From the NCBI GenBank assembly GCA_022447925.1, contig JAKUTS010000002.1:110886-174885 (forward strand): a DNA stretch of 64,000 nt, in the 5' to 3' direction. The notes under the pieces were generated by a model. The model saw nothing but the letters and a program-made list of their open reading frames with translations. It was not told the DNA's origin and did no database searches. Position 1 is the stretch's first letter, and every line of letters begins with the position of its first letter. The translations under genes were made by a program, and so were the position numbers. Shown in pieces: positions 25,655-34,972 of the stretch. The DNA comes from SAR202 cluster bacterium. Its GTDB lineage: Bacteria; Chloroflexota; Dehalococcoidia; Lucifugimonadales; UBA2962.

Positions 25655-25706
25655 ATCTAATGATGATAATGAGAATTGAATCCAATAAGTTAGGCAGGTC
25701 AAATCC

Positions 25707-26315
25707 TTGAATCCATTAATTATATTAATATCAGGCCCTTCAGGAGTAGGTAAGGATTCCGTCATAAATAAACTCAGAGAGAATTGTGATTCTATTAGCA
25801 TCGTTGTTACTGTAACTACTCGAATGATCAGGGAAGGGGAAATTAATGGCAAGGATTACATTTTTGTAGACCAGAAAACTTTTAATGAAATGAAGATCAA
25901 TAATGCATTTCTAGAATATGCAAATGTCTACGGCAACGAATATGGGGTGCCGAAGGATGCAGTTAAACTTGCCTTATCTAATGGACAAGATGCTTTAATA
26001 AAAGCTGATATACAAGGAGCCAGAACTATTATGGAACTTGAGCCCTCCGTTCTTTCCATATTTATAATGCCTGGATCAACGTCTGATCTAGAAAAACGAC
26101 TAAAGAAAAGAATGACCGAGTCAACAGATGCCCTGAAAATACGATTAAACACTGCTAAAAAAGAAATCGATCAATCCAGCAACTTCGAGTTCATTGTTTA
26201 CAATAAAGAAAATCATATTGATGAAACACTGAAGGAAGTTAAGAAGATTATTCATGAAGCAAAAAACTCCAGGGATAAACGAGTTTTCAACATTACAGAT
26301 GACAGGACGTTTTGA
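25707..26315 (+). CDS. gmk: Guanylate kinase
   Basis: A 202-residue enzyme phosphorylating GMP to GDP. GPSGVGKD (9-16) is the P-loop; TTRMIREGEINGKDYIFV is the GMP-binding segment, and YGNEYGVPKDAV and IDIQGA-type KADIQGARTIM follow. The start is TTG. Its stop region overlaps the M1 aminopeptidase start by 4 bases. Confidence 0.94.
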   Translation: MNPLIILISGPSGVGKDSVINKLRENCDSISIVVTVTTRMIREGEINGKDYIFVDQKTFNEMKINNAFLEYANVYGNEYGVPKDAVKLALSNGQDALIKADIQGARTIMELEPSVLSIFIMPGSTSDLEKRLKKRMTESTDALKIRLNTAKKEIDQSSNFEFIVYNKENHIDETLKEVKKIIHEAKNSRDKRVFNITDDRTF

Positions 26316-28879
26316 GTACAAATATTAAACCAATCCATTATGACTTAACCCTCAAACCCGACATTGCTAAATCAGCATTTTCAGGTGAAGTTGAGATTCG
26401 ATTAAACTTTCTCCAAAAATCAAAATCGATCGTACTAGACGCTGCTGAGATAAACATACTAACTGCATCTATAGAACAAAATAATAGGGATTTTACTTTA
26501 AGGTACACATTAGACAATGATAACGAAACCATCACTTTTTTTTGTGACCAGAACATTGCAAAAGGAGAAGCTGTACTAAAAATCAGATTCTCTGGAATAC
26601 TCAACGATAGGCTACGAGGTTTCTATATTAGTAAGTACATAGATACGAACGGAATTGAAAGCAAGTTAGCTTCCACACAATTCGAACCGACCGACGCCCG
26701 TAGAGCTTTCCCTTGTTTTGATGAACCGAGTCATAAAGCAACGTTTTCTGTTTCAGTGACGATTGATGAGGATCACAGAGCGATCTCAAATATGCCTGAA
26801 CAAAAAGAGGAAAAGAACAATGACGGCACAAAGACTGTAACATTTGAAAAAACTCCAATTATGTCAACTTATGTTTTGGCAGTAGTTGTAGGGCGCATCA
26901 ATTGCATAGAAAAAACATCGGAAACAGGCACACTGGTCAGGATCTGGTCAACCGAAGGGTTGGAGAATAAAGGCGAATACGCATTAAATGTTGCAATAGA
27001 AATTTTGGACTATCTAGAAAATTATTTTGGCATAAAATATCCTTTACCAAAACTGGATCATGTGGCAATACCAGATTTCGCAGCAGGAGCAATGGAAAAT
27101 TGGGGGTGTATTACATATCGTGAACCAGCACTGCTATTCGACTCATCAAACAGCTCTTCGTCTACCCGGCAACTGGTAGCAGAGATAATAGCTCATGAAA
27201 TGGCTCACATGTGGTTTGGAGACCTGGTTACCATGCGTTGGTGGAACGACTTATGGCTGAATGAGAGTTTCGCCTCTTGGATGGGAGATAAAGCGATCAA
27301 TTCAATTTATCCGGAATGGCACAAGTGGACCCAATTTTTAGCTGCAGATACAGGCCATGCTCTTCGGTTAGATGGTTTATTGAATTCACATCCTATTGAA
27401 CAAGAAGTCCAAAACCCCAATGAAATAGGTCAATTATTTGATGCAATCAGCTATAGCAAAGGTGCATCGATAATAAGAATGTTAGAAAATTTCCTCGGCG
27501 AAAACATATTTAGACAAGGAATTAATACCTATCTAAATAAATTCCAATATGACAATGCCTCGACAAACGATCTATGGGAATCACTACAAGCTGAATCAGG
27601 AAAACCAGTAAAAGAGATTATGGAGACTTGGATCAAAACCACAGGTTATCCATATATTGTCGTGGACATTGACAGAGGAGAGGATATAAATGAAATTTCA
27701 GTTAGTCAGCGACGCTTCACATATACCCAAAATACTGGTGATAAAAATCATAAGGACACATGGCCTATTCCGATTAACACCATAGACAGTAACGATAACT
27801 CAAGTATGTGCTTGCTGACACAGGAATCTCAAAAGTTTCCGATTCCTAAGATTAACAAAGAGGATTGGTTAAAATTAAACGTCGATCAAACAGGATTTTA
27901 CAGAGTCCAATACCCACAATATGATTTGCAACTATTGAATAACGCTGTCAAACAAAAACTGTTAGATGCACCAGACAGACTAGGTTTAATAAGTGATAGT
28001 TTTGCTATGGTTCAGGCGATGTTGGCTCCCGCCAGTAACTTCCTTACACAATCCAGTTCATACAAAACTGAAACAAGTCAACCAGTATGGTCTGAACTTC
28101 TCTACGGTCTGCGTTACATACAGAACCTTATTTATAAGCAAGACTACTATAATATTTTCACACAATACTGTAGAAACCTATTAATGGAAATAAGGAATGA
28201 AATTGGTTGGGAGCCAGGCATCAATGATGATCACTTAACCTCTTTATTGCGCGCACAAATATTGTTGTCATCAGGCCAATTCGAAGACACAGAAGTTTTA
28301 GAAACATCTAAAACTAAACTACTTGATTCTTTATCTACAGGAAATCAAATACACGCGGATCTTCGTAGGTCAATATACGTGCTAGCAGCTAAACAAGGAG
28401 ATCAGAAATTATATGATGTTCTCTGGGACTTACATTCAAAAAGTAATCTACAGGAAGAAAAAGTTAGATTACTAAGTGCCCTAACCCAATTTCAGGATTC
28501 TAATCTTCTGGCAAAAACACTTAATAGAGCTCTATCTGACAAAGTGAGAACTCACGAGACTATCAGCGTTATAGTACAGTCATGTGGAAATCCATATGGA
28601 CGCAAATTAACATGGGAATTTATGAAAGAAAACTGGCAAGAACTAGATAGGAGATATGGTGAGGGCGGCTTTGGTCTTATGTATATGATTCAAGCTTTAT
28701 CAGGTTTCGCAAATTATGAAGCGTTAAAAGACGTGGATCAGTTTTTTAAAATTAATCCAGTCCCTGCTGCGGAACTTTCACTATCACAAACAAAAGAAAC
28801 GATCAAAAATAATATTGACTGGATCAAATATAATGACTCAGATCTATCTGATTGGGCAAATGGAATAAAGATGAAATGA
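26312..28879 (+). CDS. M1-family zinc aminopeptidase
   Basis: An 855-residue gluzincin related to aminopeptidase N and the puromycin-sensitive/tricorn-factor group. GAMENW (about 259-264) binds the free N-terminus; HEMAH (295-299) plus NESFASW with Glu318 is the HExxH-18-E zinc site. The C-terminal half is the ERAP1-like helical domain (ERAP1_C). There is no signal peptide, so it is probably cytosolic. The start is TTG, overlapping gmk by 4 bases. It overlaps the glycerate kinase by 4 bases, so the series is translationally coupled. Confidence 0.95.
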   Translation: MSTNIKPIHYDLTLKPDIAKSAFSGEVEIRLNFLQKSKSIVLDAAEINILTASIEQNNRDFTLRYTLDNDNETITFFCDQNIAKGEAVLKIRFSGILNDRLRGFYISKYIDTNGIESKLASTQFEPTDARRAFPCFDEPSHKATFSVSVTIDEDHRAISNMPEQKEEKNNDGTKTVTFEKTPIMSTYVLAVVVGRINCIEKTSETGTLVRIWSTEGLENKGEYALNVAIEILDYLENYFGIKYPLPKLDHVAIPDFAAGAMENWGCITYREPALLFDSSNSSSSTRQLVAEIIAHEMAHMWFGDLVTMRWWNDLWLNESFASWMGDKAINSIYPEWHKWTQFLAADTGHALRLDGLLNSHPIEQEVQNPNEIGQLFDAISYSKGASIIRMLENFLGENIFRQGINTYLNKFQYDNASTNDLWESLQAESGKPVKEIMETWIKTTGYPYIVVDIDRGEDINEISVSQRRFTYTQNTGDKNHKDTWPIPINTIDSNDNSSMCLLTQESQKFPIPKINKEDWLKLNVDQTGFYRVQYPQYDLQLLNNAVKQKLLDAPDRLGLISDSFAMVQAMLAPASNFLTQSSSYKTETSQPVWSELLYGLRYIQNLIYKQDYYNIFTQYCRNLLMEIRNEIGWEPGINDDHLTSLLRAQILLSSGQFEDTEVLETSKTKLLDSLSTGNQIHADLRRSIYVLAAKQGDQKLYDVLWDLHSKSNLQEEKVRLLSALTQFQDSNLLAKTLNRALSDKVRTHETISVIVQSCGNPYGRKLTWEFMKENWQELDRRYGEGGFGLMYMIQALSGFANYEALKDVDQFFKINPVPAAELSLSQTKETIKNNIDWIKYNDSDLSDWANGIKMK

Positions 28880-30015
28880 AAATTGTAATAGCCCCACAAG
28901 CCTTTAAAGGAAGCATATCAGCAATGAACGCTGCTAAGGCAATTAATGAAGGTGTCAAATCTGTTTTGCCAGATGCCACAACTATATTGATTCCTATTGC
29001 GGATGGAGGTGATGGAACTTTAGAAACTCTTATAGAGGTGATGGGCGGCGACGCTATAACAGAAAAGGTTACAGGACCTTTAGGATCAAAAGTGGAAGCG
29101 GATTGGGGAGCGCTGTCTGACGAAAAGACAGCAATAATTGAAATGGCTAGCACATCAGGTCTAACACTACTTAAACCTAACGAACTAGACCCTTACAAAG
29201 CAACAACATATGGATTGGGAGAAATAATTTTGAAAGCCCTTGATAAAGGGTATAGAGAATTTATAGTGGGCATCGGTGGCAGCGCCACAAATGATGCGGG
29301 CGCAGGATTGGCTCAAGCTTTAGGAATACAATTATTGAATTCAAGCGGAAAAGAAATTGAACGAGGCGGTTTTAATCTTAAACACTTAGATACTATAGAC
29401 ATGTCGGAGCTAGACCCAAGAGTTAGTGAAAGTAAATTCAATGTGGCATGCGATGTAGACAACCCTATGTGCGGTCCGGAAGGAGCGTCGGCAGTTTACG
29501 GCCCACAGAAAGGTGCCACTAAAGAAATGATTACTGTACTCGATAGTGCGCTTCAACACTTTTCTCACGTTGTTCACAGAGATCTTAATAAAGAAATAAA
29601 ACATATGCCTGGAGCTGGTGCCGCTGGCGGACTCGGTGGCGGTATGACCGCATTTTTAAATGCCTCACTTAAAAAGGGTATTGATATAGTGTTAGAAACT
29701 TTGGATTTTGAAAAACAAATAGAAGGTGCTGATTTGGTAATCACTGGTGAAGGTCAAATGGACTTCCAAACCGTATTTTCGAAAGCTCCAATTGGCGCGG
29801 CACAATTAAGCAAATCTAAAAACATCCCAGTATTGAGCCTGTCTGGTTCTCTAGGAAAGGATTATGGGTTAGTTCATGATCATGGGATTGACGCTGCATT
29901 CTCTATTCTTAATAGACCAATGACGTTAGAAGAGGCATCCGCTAATTCTAATGAATTAATAACAAAGGCCACTGAGGAAATTATACGAGCCATTGTAGTC
30001 GGGACTAAACTGTAG
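28876..30015 (+). CDS. Glycerate kinase (GlxK/GckA type, class I)
   Basis: A 379-residue enzyme from the ATG at 28876, which overlaps the previous stop (ATGA). MKIVIAPQAFKGSISAMNAA is the N-terminal signature; PIADGGDGTLETLIE, GIGGSATNDAGAGLAQALG and GAGAAGGLGGGMTAFL follow, and TGEGQMDFQTVFSKAPIG is the phosphate-binding C-terminal motif. It phosphorylates D-glycerate to the 2- or 3-phosphate. An upstream in-frame start at 28852 would need an overlap of 28 bases and has no support. Confidence 0.94.
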   Translation: MKIVIAPQAFKGSISAMNAAKAINEGVKSVLPDATTILIPIADGGDGTLETLIEVMGGDAITEKVTGPLGSKVEADWGALSDEKTAIIEMASTSGLTLLKPNELDPYKATTYGLGEIILKALDKGYREFIVGIGGSATNDAGAGLAQALGIQLLNSSGKEIERGGFNLKHLDTIDMSELDPRVSESKFNVACDVDNPMCGPEGASAVYGPQKGATKEMITVLDSALQHFSHVVHRDLNKEIKHMPGAGAAGGLGGGMTAFLNASLKKGIDIVLETLDFEKQIEGADLVITGEGQMDFQTVFSKAPIGAAQLSKSKNIPVLSLSGSLGKDYGLVHDHGIDAAFSILNRPMTLEEASANSNELITKATEEIIRAIVVGTKL

Positions 30016-30049
30016 GGCAGCAAAAGCTACTCCAAGTCTAACATAAAAA

Positions 30050-30316
30050 TCAGAAAGCCCACCCATGTACTACAAATCCAAAAACCCAACAAATCAAGAA
30101 ACTGGGTCCTGTGGCAAATAAACCAGTTTCGGTCAATGGGTTGGCTACACTATGAGACCTCAGTAAAAGCAGATAACATATCAAAGCTGCAAGCATTATC
30201 CACATAGAAGCCAAATTAGCTCCTAAACCCAATCCCACAACGAATCCAATGACACTCCAAGTTACCGGGCTATCAATAGCAGTTAATAGCATATGTTTAG
30301 CTGACATTTTTATCAT
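30050..30316 (-). CDS. Small membrane protein of unknown function
   Basis: An 88-residue protein with three hydrophobic segments (SVIGFVVGLGLGANLASM, WIMLAALICYLLLL, FLICWVFGFVVHGWAF). I do not recognise the family. AAGGA lies just 3 bases before the ATG at 30316; the in-frame ATG at 30307 is 12 bases from it and is the alternative start. It follows the LLM oxidoreductase by 11 bases on the same strand, so the two may form a small operon. Confidence 0.65.
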   Translation of the reverse strand: MIKMSAKHMLLTAIDSPVTWSVIGFVVGLGLGANLASMWIMLAALICYLLLLRSHSVANPLTETGLFATGPSFLICWVFGFVVHGWAF

Positions 30317-30327
30317 AATTCCTTTAT

Positions 30328-31482
30328 TTAATCAGACTTGAATTCCGGCAAAACTTCTGTGCCGAACAATTTTATAGAGTTGATTACTTCTTCATGGGGA
30401 ATCGTATCTAACTGCATAAGCATTAAAATCTGATCCTCTCCTGCATTTTGGTGCATCCTTACGCCTTCTTTGCATGAGTCTGGATCTCCGGCAATAATTA
30501 CACCTCGATCTGATAATGTATCTCTATCAAAACCATCTATTCCTGATGGGTTGACTGATGTTTCCCTAGCTTCCCTAGATTTAGGAACGCTACCTTCCTC
30601 TTCTTTGAGAACCCAACTGAATTGGTTTTTCAAATGATCCGGAACTCCCCCCCAAGCCTTGATAAGCTGCTTATACACCTCTCCTTCTCCTTTGGTATAA
30701 GGTCGATCTGGACCAAAAAAACTTTTTAAGGCATTTACTGCAGTATCTTTAGCAACTCTATCATCTTCCCCACAATGCGATATAGCCAGATGAGCCCATT
30801 GGTCATTAACAACATCTCCTACGGGATTAGCGTTTTTAATGTTTTCTTTGTATTCCTTTATATATGGCGCCATTTCAGATGGTGCTCCAGTGGATAATGA
30901 TAAAACCCCTAAACCTTTATCCGCCGCGATACGATAAGTTTCGGGTTGCATACCAGCCAACCACATCGGAGGATGGGGGTTTTGAAAAGGCTTAGGAATT
31001 ACATTCCTGGCAGGTATGTTCCAATGTACACCTTCCCAACTGAACTCTTCTTTTCTCCACATTTTTGGAATCATTTTTATTGCTTCTTCCCACATAGATC
31101 TACTTGATCTTGGATCGACATTCAAGCCCACTTGCTCATATGCCCCTCCTCTACCAGTTCCAAAATCCACCCGACCATTTGATAACTGATCCACCATAGC
31201 TATTTTTTCAGCAACTCTTACAGGATGATGTTGAGGTAAAATCACAACCCCGAAACCCAGTCGAATGTTTTTAGTTAAACGACTAGCTGCTCCGTAAAGT
31301 ATATCGGGGCTTGATGATATGGAAAATGTATCCAAAAAATGATGCTCTACAAGCCATATATAATCATATCCAAGTTCATCAGCTAACACCCATTGTTCGA
31401 TCGTACTTTCAATCAAAGCTTTTTCATCAACCGCTCCATCAACTAGAGGGCTTTGTGTCTCATACATGAGGCCAAATTTCAT
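30328..31482 (-). CDS. LLM-class flavin-dependent oxidoreductase
   Basis: A 384-residue luciferase-like monooxygenase-fold protein. It starts MKFGLMYETQSPLVDG, then WVLADELGYDYIWLVEHHF, LTKNIRLGFGVVILPQHHPVRVAEK and VDFGTGRGGAYEQVGL, the family's flavin-binding stretches. These enzymes use reduced flavin to attack aldehydes, sulfonates or similar organic substrates. The substrate is unknown. Large numbers of LLM paralogues are characteristic of marine SAR202 lineages, so this supports the suspected host. AAGGA precedes the ATG. Confidence 0.9.
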   Translation of the reverse strand: MKFGLMYETQSPLVDGAVDEKALIESTIEQWVLADELGYDYIWLVEHHFLDTFSISSSPDILYGAASRLTKNIRLGFGVVILPQHHPVRVAEKIAMVDQLSNGRVDFGTGRGGAYEQVGLNVDPRSSRSMWEEAIKMIPKMWRKEEFSWEGVHWNIPARNVIPKPFQNPHPPMWLAGMQPETYRIAADKGLGVLSLSTGAPSEMAPYIKEYKENIKNANPVGDVVNDQWAHLAISHCGEDDRVAKDTAVNALKSFFGPDRPYTKGEGEVYKQLIKAWGGVPDHLKNQFSWVLKEEEGSVPKSREARETSVNPSGIDGFDRDTLSDRGVIIAGDPDSCKEGVRMHQNAGEDQILMLMQLDTIPHEEVINSIKLFGTEVLPEFKSD

Positions 31483-31620
31483 TTAAAAGTCCTTAAAAAA
31501 ATATATACAAAAGTTTAGAAACATAGACTTTACAGGTCAAATAGTACATGATATTAAAACATGTATTGATTGACTAAAGTCAATTGATTTAATCTTAAAA
31601 CAACCTAACTAAAGAATACT

Positions 31621-32436
31621 ATGCGATTAAATAATAAAGTTATATTAATTACAGGGGCAGCTACCGGATTATCTGATGAAATTCAGGGAATCGGAGGTGC
31701 GGCGGCTTGGAAATGTGCGCAGGAAGGAGCCAAAGTTATCATTGGTGACATCAGTGATGAAATGGGGAAAGAAACTGCGAATCAAATAAACGAAATGGGT
31801 GGGTATGCACGTTACGTGCACTTAGATGTTACAAATGAAAATAAATGGATCGAAACATATGAATCCATAGACTCAATAGAAGGGAAACTTAATGTTTTGG
31901 TGAATAACGCAGGTACAGGGATACCTAATTACGATTCATCGTCCACCGGTGCCCGTAGCCCTGAAGAAGCACTTATGGTTGAATACACGACAATTGAAGG
32001 CTTGGATTCACAACTTAAGGTGCATGCACAAGGGGTTTTACTAGGGATGAAGCACGCTATTCCCCTGTTAAGAAAACAAAAAGGCGGATCTATAATAAAC
32101 GTTTCATCAATACATGGCATAGTTGGAACACATACTGTAACTGCCTACCAAGCTGCTAAAGGAGCAGTACGACAACTAACTAAAGCTGCTGCTGTGCAGT
32201 ATTCAAAAGAAAATATAAGGGTTAATTCAGTTCATCCAGGCTTTACTAAAACACCACTTACTACAGAATTATTTACTAACCCGGAACTTCACTCAGACAG
32301 GATATCTCAAATACCATTAGGAAGGTTTGCTGATTCAGAAGAGATAGCTATGGGAATCGTATTTCTGGCATCAGATGAATCTTCATATGTAACAGGTTCG
32401 GAATTAATCATCGATGGCGGCGTTATAGCACAATAA
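31621..32436 (+). CDS. Short-chain dehydrogenase/reductase
   Basis: A 271-residue SDR. It has NNAG (95-98), catalytic Ser about 162 (NVSS), Tyr176 and Lys180 (YQAAK), and the C-terminal SYVTGSELIIDGG. The cofactor loop is unusual: instead of TGxxxGIG it reads TGAATGLSDEIQGIGG (11-26), a loop longer by about 7-8 residues. Otherwise the domain is standard. The gene is alone on the plus strand, divergent from the LLM gene and convergent with tRNA-Sec. Confidence 0.9.
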   Translation: MRLNNKVILITGAATGLSDEIQGIGGAAAWKCAQEGAKVIIGDISDEMGKETANQINEMGGYARYVHLDVTNENKWIETYESIDSIEGKLNVLVNNAGTGIPNYDSSSTGARSPEEALMVEYTTIEGLDSQLKVHAQGVLLGMKHAIPLLRKQKGGSIINVSSIHGIVGTHTVTAYQAAKGAVRQLTKAAAVQYSKENIRVNSVHPGFTKTPLTTELFTNPELHSDRISQIPLGRFADSEEIAMGIVFLASDESSYVTGSELIIDGGVIAQ

Positions 32437-32452
32437 ATAACTATGGTGCCGG

Positions 32453-32547
32453 CGGGAGTGCGAGGGAGTCGAACCCACCGTTCCAGCCGAAGGGCCGGAG
32501 CCAACGATTTTGAAGATCGAGGAGTCCACCAGGACCCATTCACTCCC
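32453..32547 (-). tRNA. selC: tRNA-Sec (TCA)
   Basis: A 95-base gene. The acceptor pairs GGGAGTG with CACTCCC, the discriminator is G, and CCA is not encoded. The anticodon loop reads CTTCAAA, so the anticodon is TCA (complement of positions 32511-32513). A long variable arm (CCGGCC-CTTC-GGCTGG) and the T-arm GGTTCGACTCC follow. Length, long variable arm and anticodon match bacterial selenocysteine tRNA and not a normal tRNA-Ser. It sits 16 bases from the convergent SDR stop. selA, selD and this gene are dispersed and not clustered. Confidence 0.95.
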
Positions 32548-32618
32548 AAAAAAAGATCGAGCCATTTAGCCCGACATGCCACAGAATTTAGAACTTAATA
32601 AAAGAGATTTAAAACAGT

Positions 32619-32957
32619 CTACGAGCCATTAATGCTGTTCAAAACACTCTCAAGTCTATCCTTTATAGCTTTCTTTGGTAGTGCCCCTACCAACTGATCA
32701 ACTGGAGCCCCACCGTTAAAAATGAGAAGTGTTGGAATGCCTCTTACGCCATACTTCTGTGCCATTTCAGGATTTTCATCAACGTCAACTTTGGTAAATT
32801 TAACCTGATCTTTATATTCATCAGAAAGTTCTTCAACTATTGGCGCAACCATTTTACATGGACCACACCATTCAGCCCAAAAGTCTACCAAAACAGGTTG
32901 CTGTGCTGAGATGACTTCTGACTCAAACGTTGTGTCGCTTACGTTGATAGTGGGCAT
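32619..32957 (-). CDS. trxA: Thioredoxin
   Basis: A 112-residue thioredoxin with the active site WCGPC (Cys31, Cys34), VDVDENPEMAQKYGVRGIPTLLIF after it with the cis-proline, and no signal peptide. It is the general cytosolic disulfide reductant. GAGGA precedes the ATG. It lies between tRNA-Sec and the lipoprotein/cysteine desulfurase pair, all on the minus strand. Confidence 0.95.
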   Translation of the reverse strand: MPTINVSDTTFESEVISAQQPVLVDFWAEWCGPCKMVAPIVEELSDEYKDQVKFTKVDVDENPEMAQKYGVRGIPTLLIFNGGAPVDQLVGALPKKAIKDRLESVLNSINGS

Positions 32958-33027
32958 TAAATTCCTCGTTTCATTTGTATTTTCACTGTCTGTAACTAGA
33001 GTAAATCATTTTTTAAAAATAATATAC

Positions 33028-33534
33028 TTAAAATCGTCCTATAATTTCATCCGCTGCTCGCCACCATATCGTAGTTAGATCTAACCCTGTTGGGACCTCA
33101 AAGAAGATCCAGCCGGAGGCTTGGTAGCCAATTTCAACTTCAAATTCTCCCCATAGGACAGGGGAAAACTTTTCAATGCCTTCAGCACTGTCATAACTAG
33201 TTGCATTTTCAGTTGGAGATAAAGCAGGAATCCTTATACCTTTTTCACCATTTCCAATAAAAACTGAGTCAGTATCTATTCTAAGTTTCAGAATATTAAT
33301 CTGCTGATTGACAATCGTAAATTTAATTGCTGCTATCCTGGTACTTGGATCATCTACTTCAATAAGAGCAGTACTAGCTCCTGAACTAAATAAAAGCTTT
33401 TTAACCAAAACAGGCTGTTCGTACACTATCTGCAAGTTTCTACCCTTTTTGGCAAAAACTTTGGCATCATTACTATCACAGCCAATCATGACTAACATTA
33501 AAACCATTGTGAACAGAAAAATAAATCGTGACAA
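33028..33534 (-). CDS. Probable lipoprotein of unknown function
   Basis: A 168-residue protein. The N-terminus is a short signal peptide (RFIFLFTMVLMLVMIG) ending in a cysteine at about residue 19, a plausible lipobox though the -3 residue is Met. The mature part is beta-rich with no recognised motif. The start is TTG, one base after the cysteine desulfurase stop, so it is translated from that transcript. Function unknown. Confidence 0.6.
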   Translation of the reverse strand: MSRFIFLFTMVLMLVMIGCDSNDAKVFAKKGRNLQIVYEQPVLVKKLLFSSGASTALIEVDDPSTRIAAIKFTIVNQQINILKLRIDTDSVFIGNGEKGIRIPALSPTENATSYDSAEGIEKFSPVLWGEFEVEIGYQASGWIFFEVPTGLDLTTIWWRAADEIIGRF

Positions 33535-33535
33535 C

Positions 33536-34732
33536 TTAATGAACTCCTGCAGTGTAAGACATTTCTCTCAATTTTTTCACAAGATCAGACAAAACATCTA
33601 ACGTTTTTTGTACTTCTTGTTCGGTATTATGTAATCCTAGAGTAAGTCTTAAGCTTCCTCTAGCTTCCTGTGCATTAAGACCAATTGCAAGTAAAACGTG
33701 TGAGGGTTCAAGCGACGCAGATGAACAAGCGCTTCCACTCGATCCCAATATTCCTGCAAAATCCAAACCCAATAAAATTGGTTCTCCATCTACGCCTTCA
33801 AAGGAAACGTTAACGTTGTTAGCAACTCGTTCAATTGAGTGACCATTCAATTTTGTTCCAGGAACATCTTTAAGTAATCCTTCAATTAATTTATCCCTCA
33901 AATTAGAGCAATGCCTGACAGCCTGTTCTCTACGCTCTTCCGCTAATTCTATAGCGCTTCCTAATCCAACAATGCCAGGAACATTTAGTGTACCTGATCG
34001 CCTCTCTCGTTCCTGTCCACCACCTGCTAATTGAGGTTCAAATGGTGTTCCTCTTTTTATATAAAGACATCCAACACCTTTGGGTCCATAAAACTTGTGA
34101 GCAGAAAGACTAAGCAGATCCACTCCTAACCGTTGTACATCTAAATCCAAATATCCGACCGCCTGCACAGCATCAGTATGAAAAAGTATAGTCGTATTAT
34201 ACAAACTCGCTTTTATCTTAATTAACTTCGATATATCAGAAATTTGCTGTATGGTTCCAATCTCATTATTTACCATTATTATACTAACCAGAATGGTTTC
34301 AGAAGTTAAAGCATTTTCAATATCTGTAATCGATACTCTGCCAAATTCATCTACTGGTAAATAAGTAACGTTAAACCCCATCTGTTCAAGCTGCTGACAG
34401 GAATGCAACACAGCATGATGTTCTATAGAAGTTGTTATGACATGGTTGCCTACGTTTTTTAAAGCAATTGCAGTGCCTTTGACAGCTGCATTATCTGATT
34501 CAGTACCTCCGCTAGTAAAAACGATCTCAGTCGGCTTGCAATTCAACACATCGGAGACTTGATCACGTGCAACATCAACTGCCTCTCGTGCCAGCTGAGC
34601 TAAGGTATATATACTTGAAGGATTACCATAGTTATCGGAGAAATGTGGCTTCATCACTTCGAATACCTGAGACTCTAACGGAGTCGTGGCGGCATGATCT
34701 AAATAAATGGGCTTGATATCTGGCATATTCAT
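33536..34732 (-). CDS. Cysteine desulfurase (NifS/IscS family)
   Basis: A 398-residue PLP enzyme that takes sulfur (or selenium) from cysteine (or selenocysteine). [10 protein letters not shown] is the N-terminus, [14 protein letters not shown] binds [19 protein letters not shown] holds the PLP lysine, and GSACSSAS has the active-site cysteine on the mobile loop. The ATG at 34732 has AGGT upstream. The extended -10 at 34748-34756 directly precedes it. Being near tRNA-Sec on the same strand, it could also serve selenium supply, but that is inference. Confidence 0.93.
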   Translation of the reverse strand: MNMPDIKPIYLDHAATTPLESQVFEVMKPHFSDNYGNPSSIYTLAQLAREAVDVARDQVSDVLNCKPTEIVFTSGGTESDNAAVKGTAIALKNVGNHVITTSIEHHAVLHSCQQLEQMGFNVTYLPVDEFGRVSITDIENALTSETILVSIIMVNNEIGTIQQISDISKLIKIKASLYNTTILFHTDAVQAVGYLDLDVQRLGVDLLSLSAHKFYGPKGVGCLYIKRGTPFEPQLAGGGQERERRSGTLNVPGIVGLGSAIELAEERREQAVRHCSNLRDKLIEGLLKDVPGTKLNGHSIERVANNVNVSFEGVDGEPILLGLDFAGILGSSGSACSSASLEPSHVLLAIGLNAQEARGSLRLTLGLHNTEQEVQKTLDVLSDLVKKLREMSYTAGVH

Positions 34733-34741
34733 AAATTTACC

Positions 34742-34756
34742 TAAACGATTCTAGCA
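34742..34756 (-). promoter_or_regulatory. Extended -10 promoter TGCTAGAATCGTTTA of the cysteine desulfurase
   Basis: This 15-base sequence is identical to the one upstream of the threonine aldolase (50122-50136). The -10 hexamer is TAGAAT, preceded by TGC, and the transcript would start about 10-15 bases before the ATG. No good -35 is seen. Confidence 0.5.
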
Positions 34757-34872
34757 TGTGCTAATTATCAATTAACTATATTTTTAAATCATAAATTAAC
34801 TTAGCTAATCAATTTATTTCGAAATCAAACCTAAGGAACACTGATTTTATATTGTTGGTGAGATCGGCTTGT

Positions 34873-34878
34873 TATAAT
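34873..34878 (+). promoter_or_regulatory. TATAAT box upstream of the ABC operon
   Basis: A perfect TATAAT about 95 bases before the GldA-like start. A -35 at TTGTTG has only a 15-base spacer. The remainder of the 34757-34972 region shows no other structure I can support. Confidence 0.4.
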
Positions 34879-34972
34879 ATTCACTTAATTCATAACCTAT
34901 TGTTTTGTGCTTATTACAGCTCACTCGCTCTCTATGTTTATAATCCCATCAAATACTTGATTTAATAAAACT

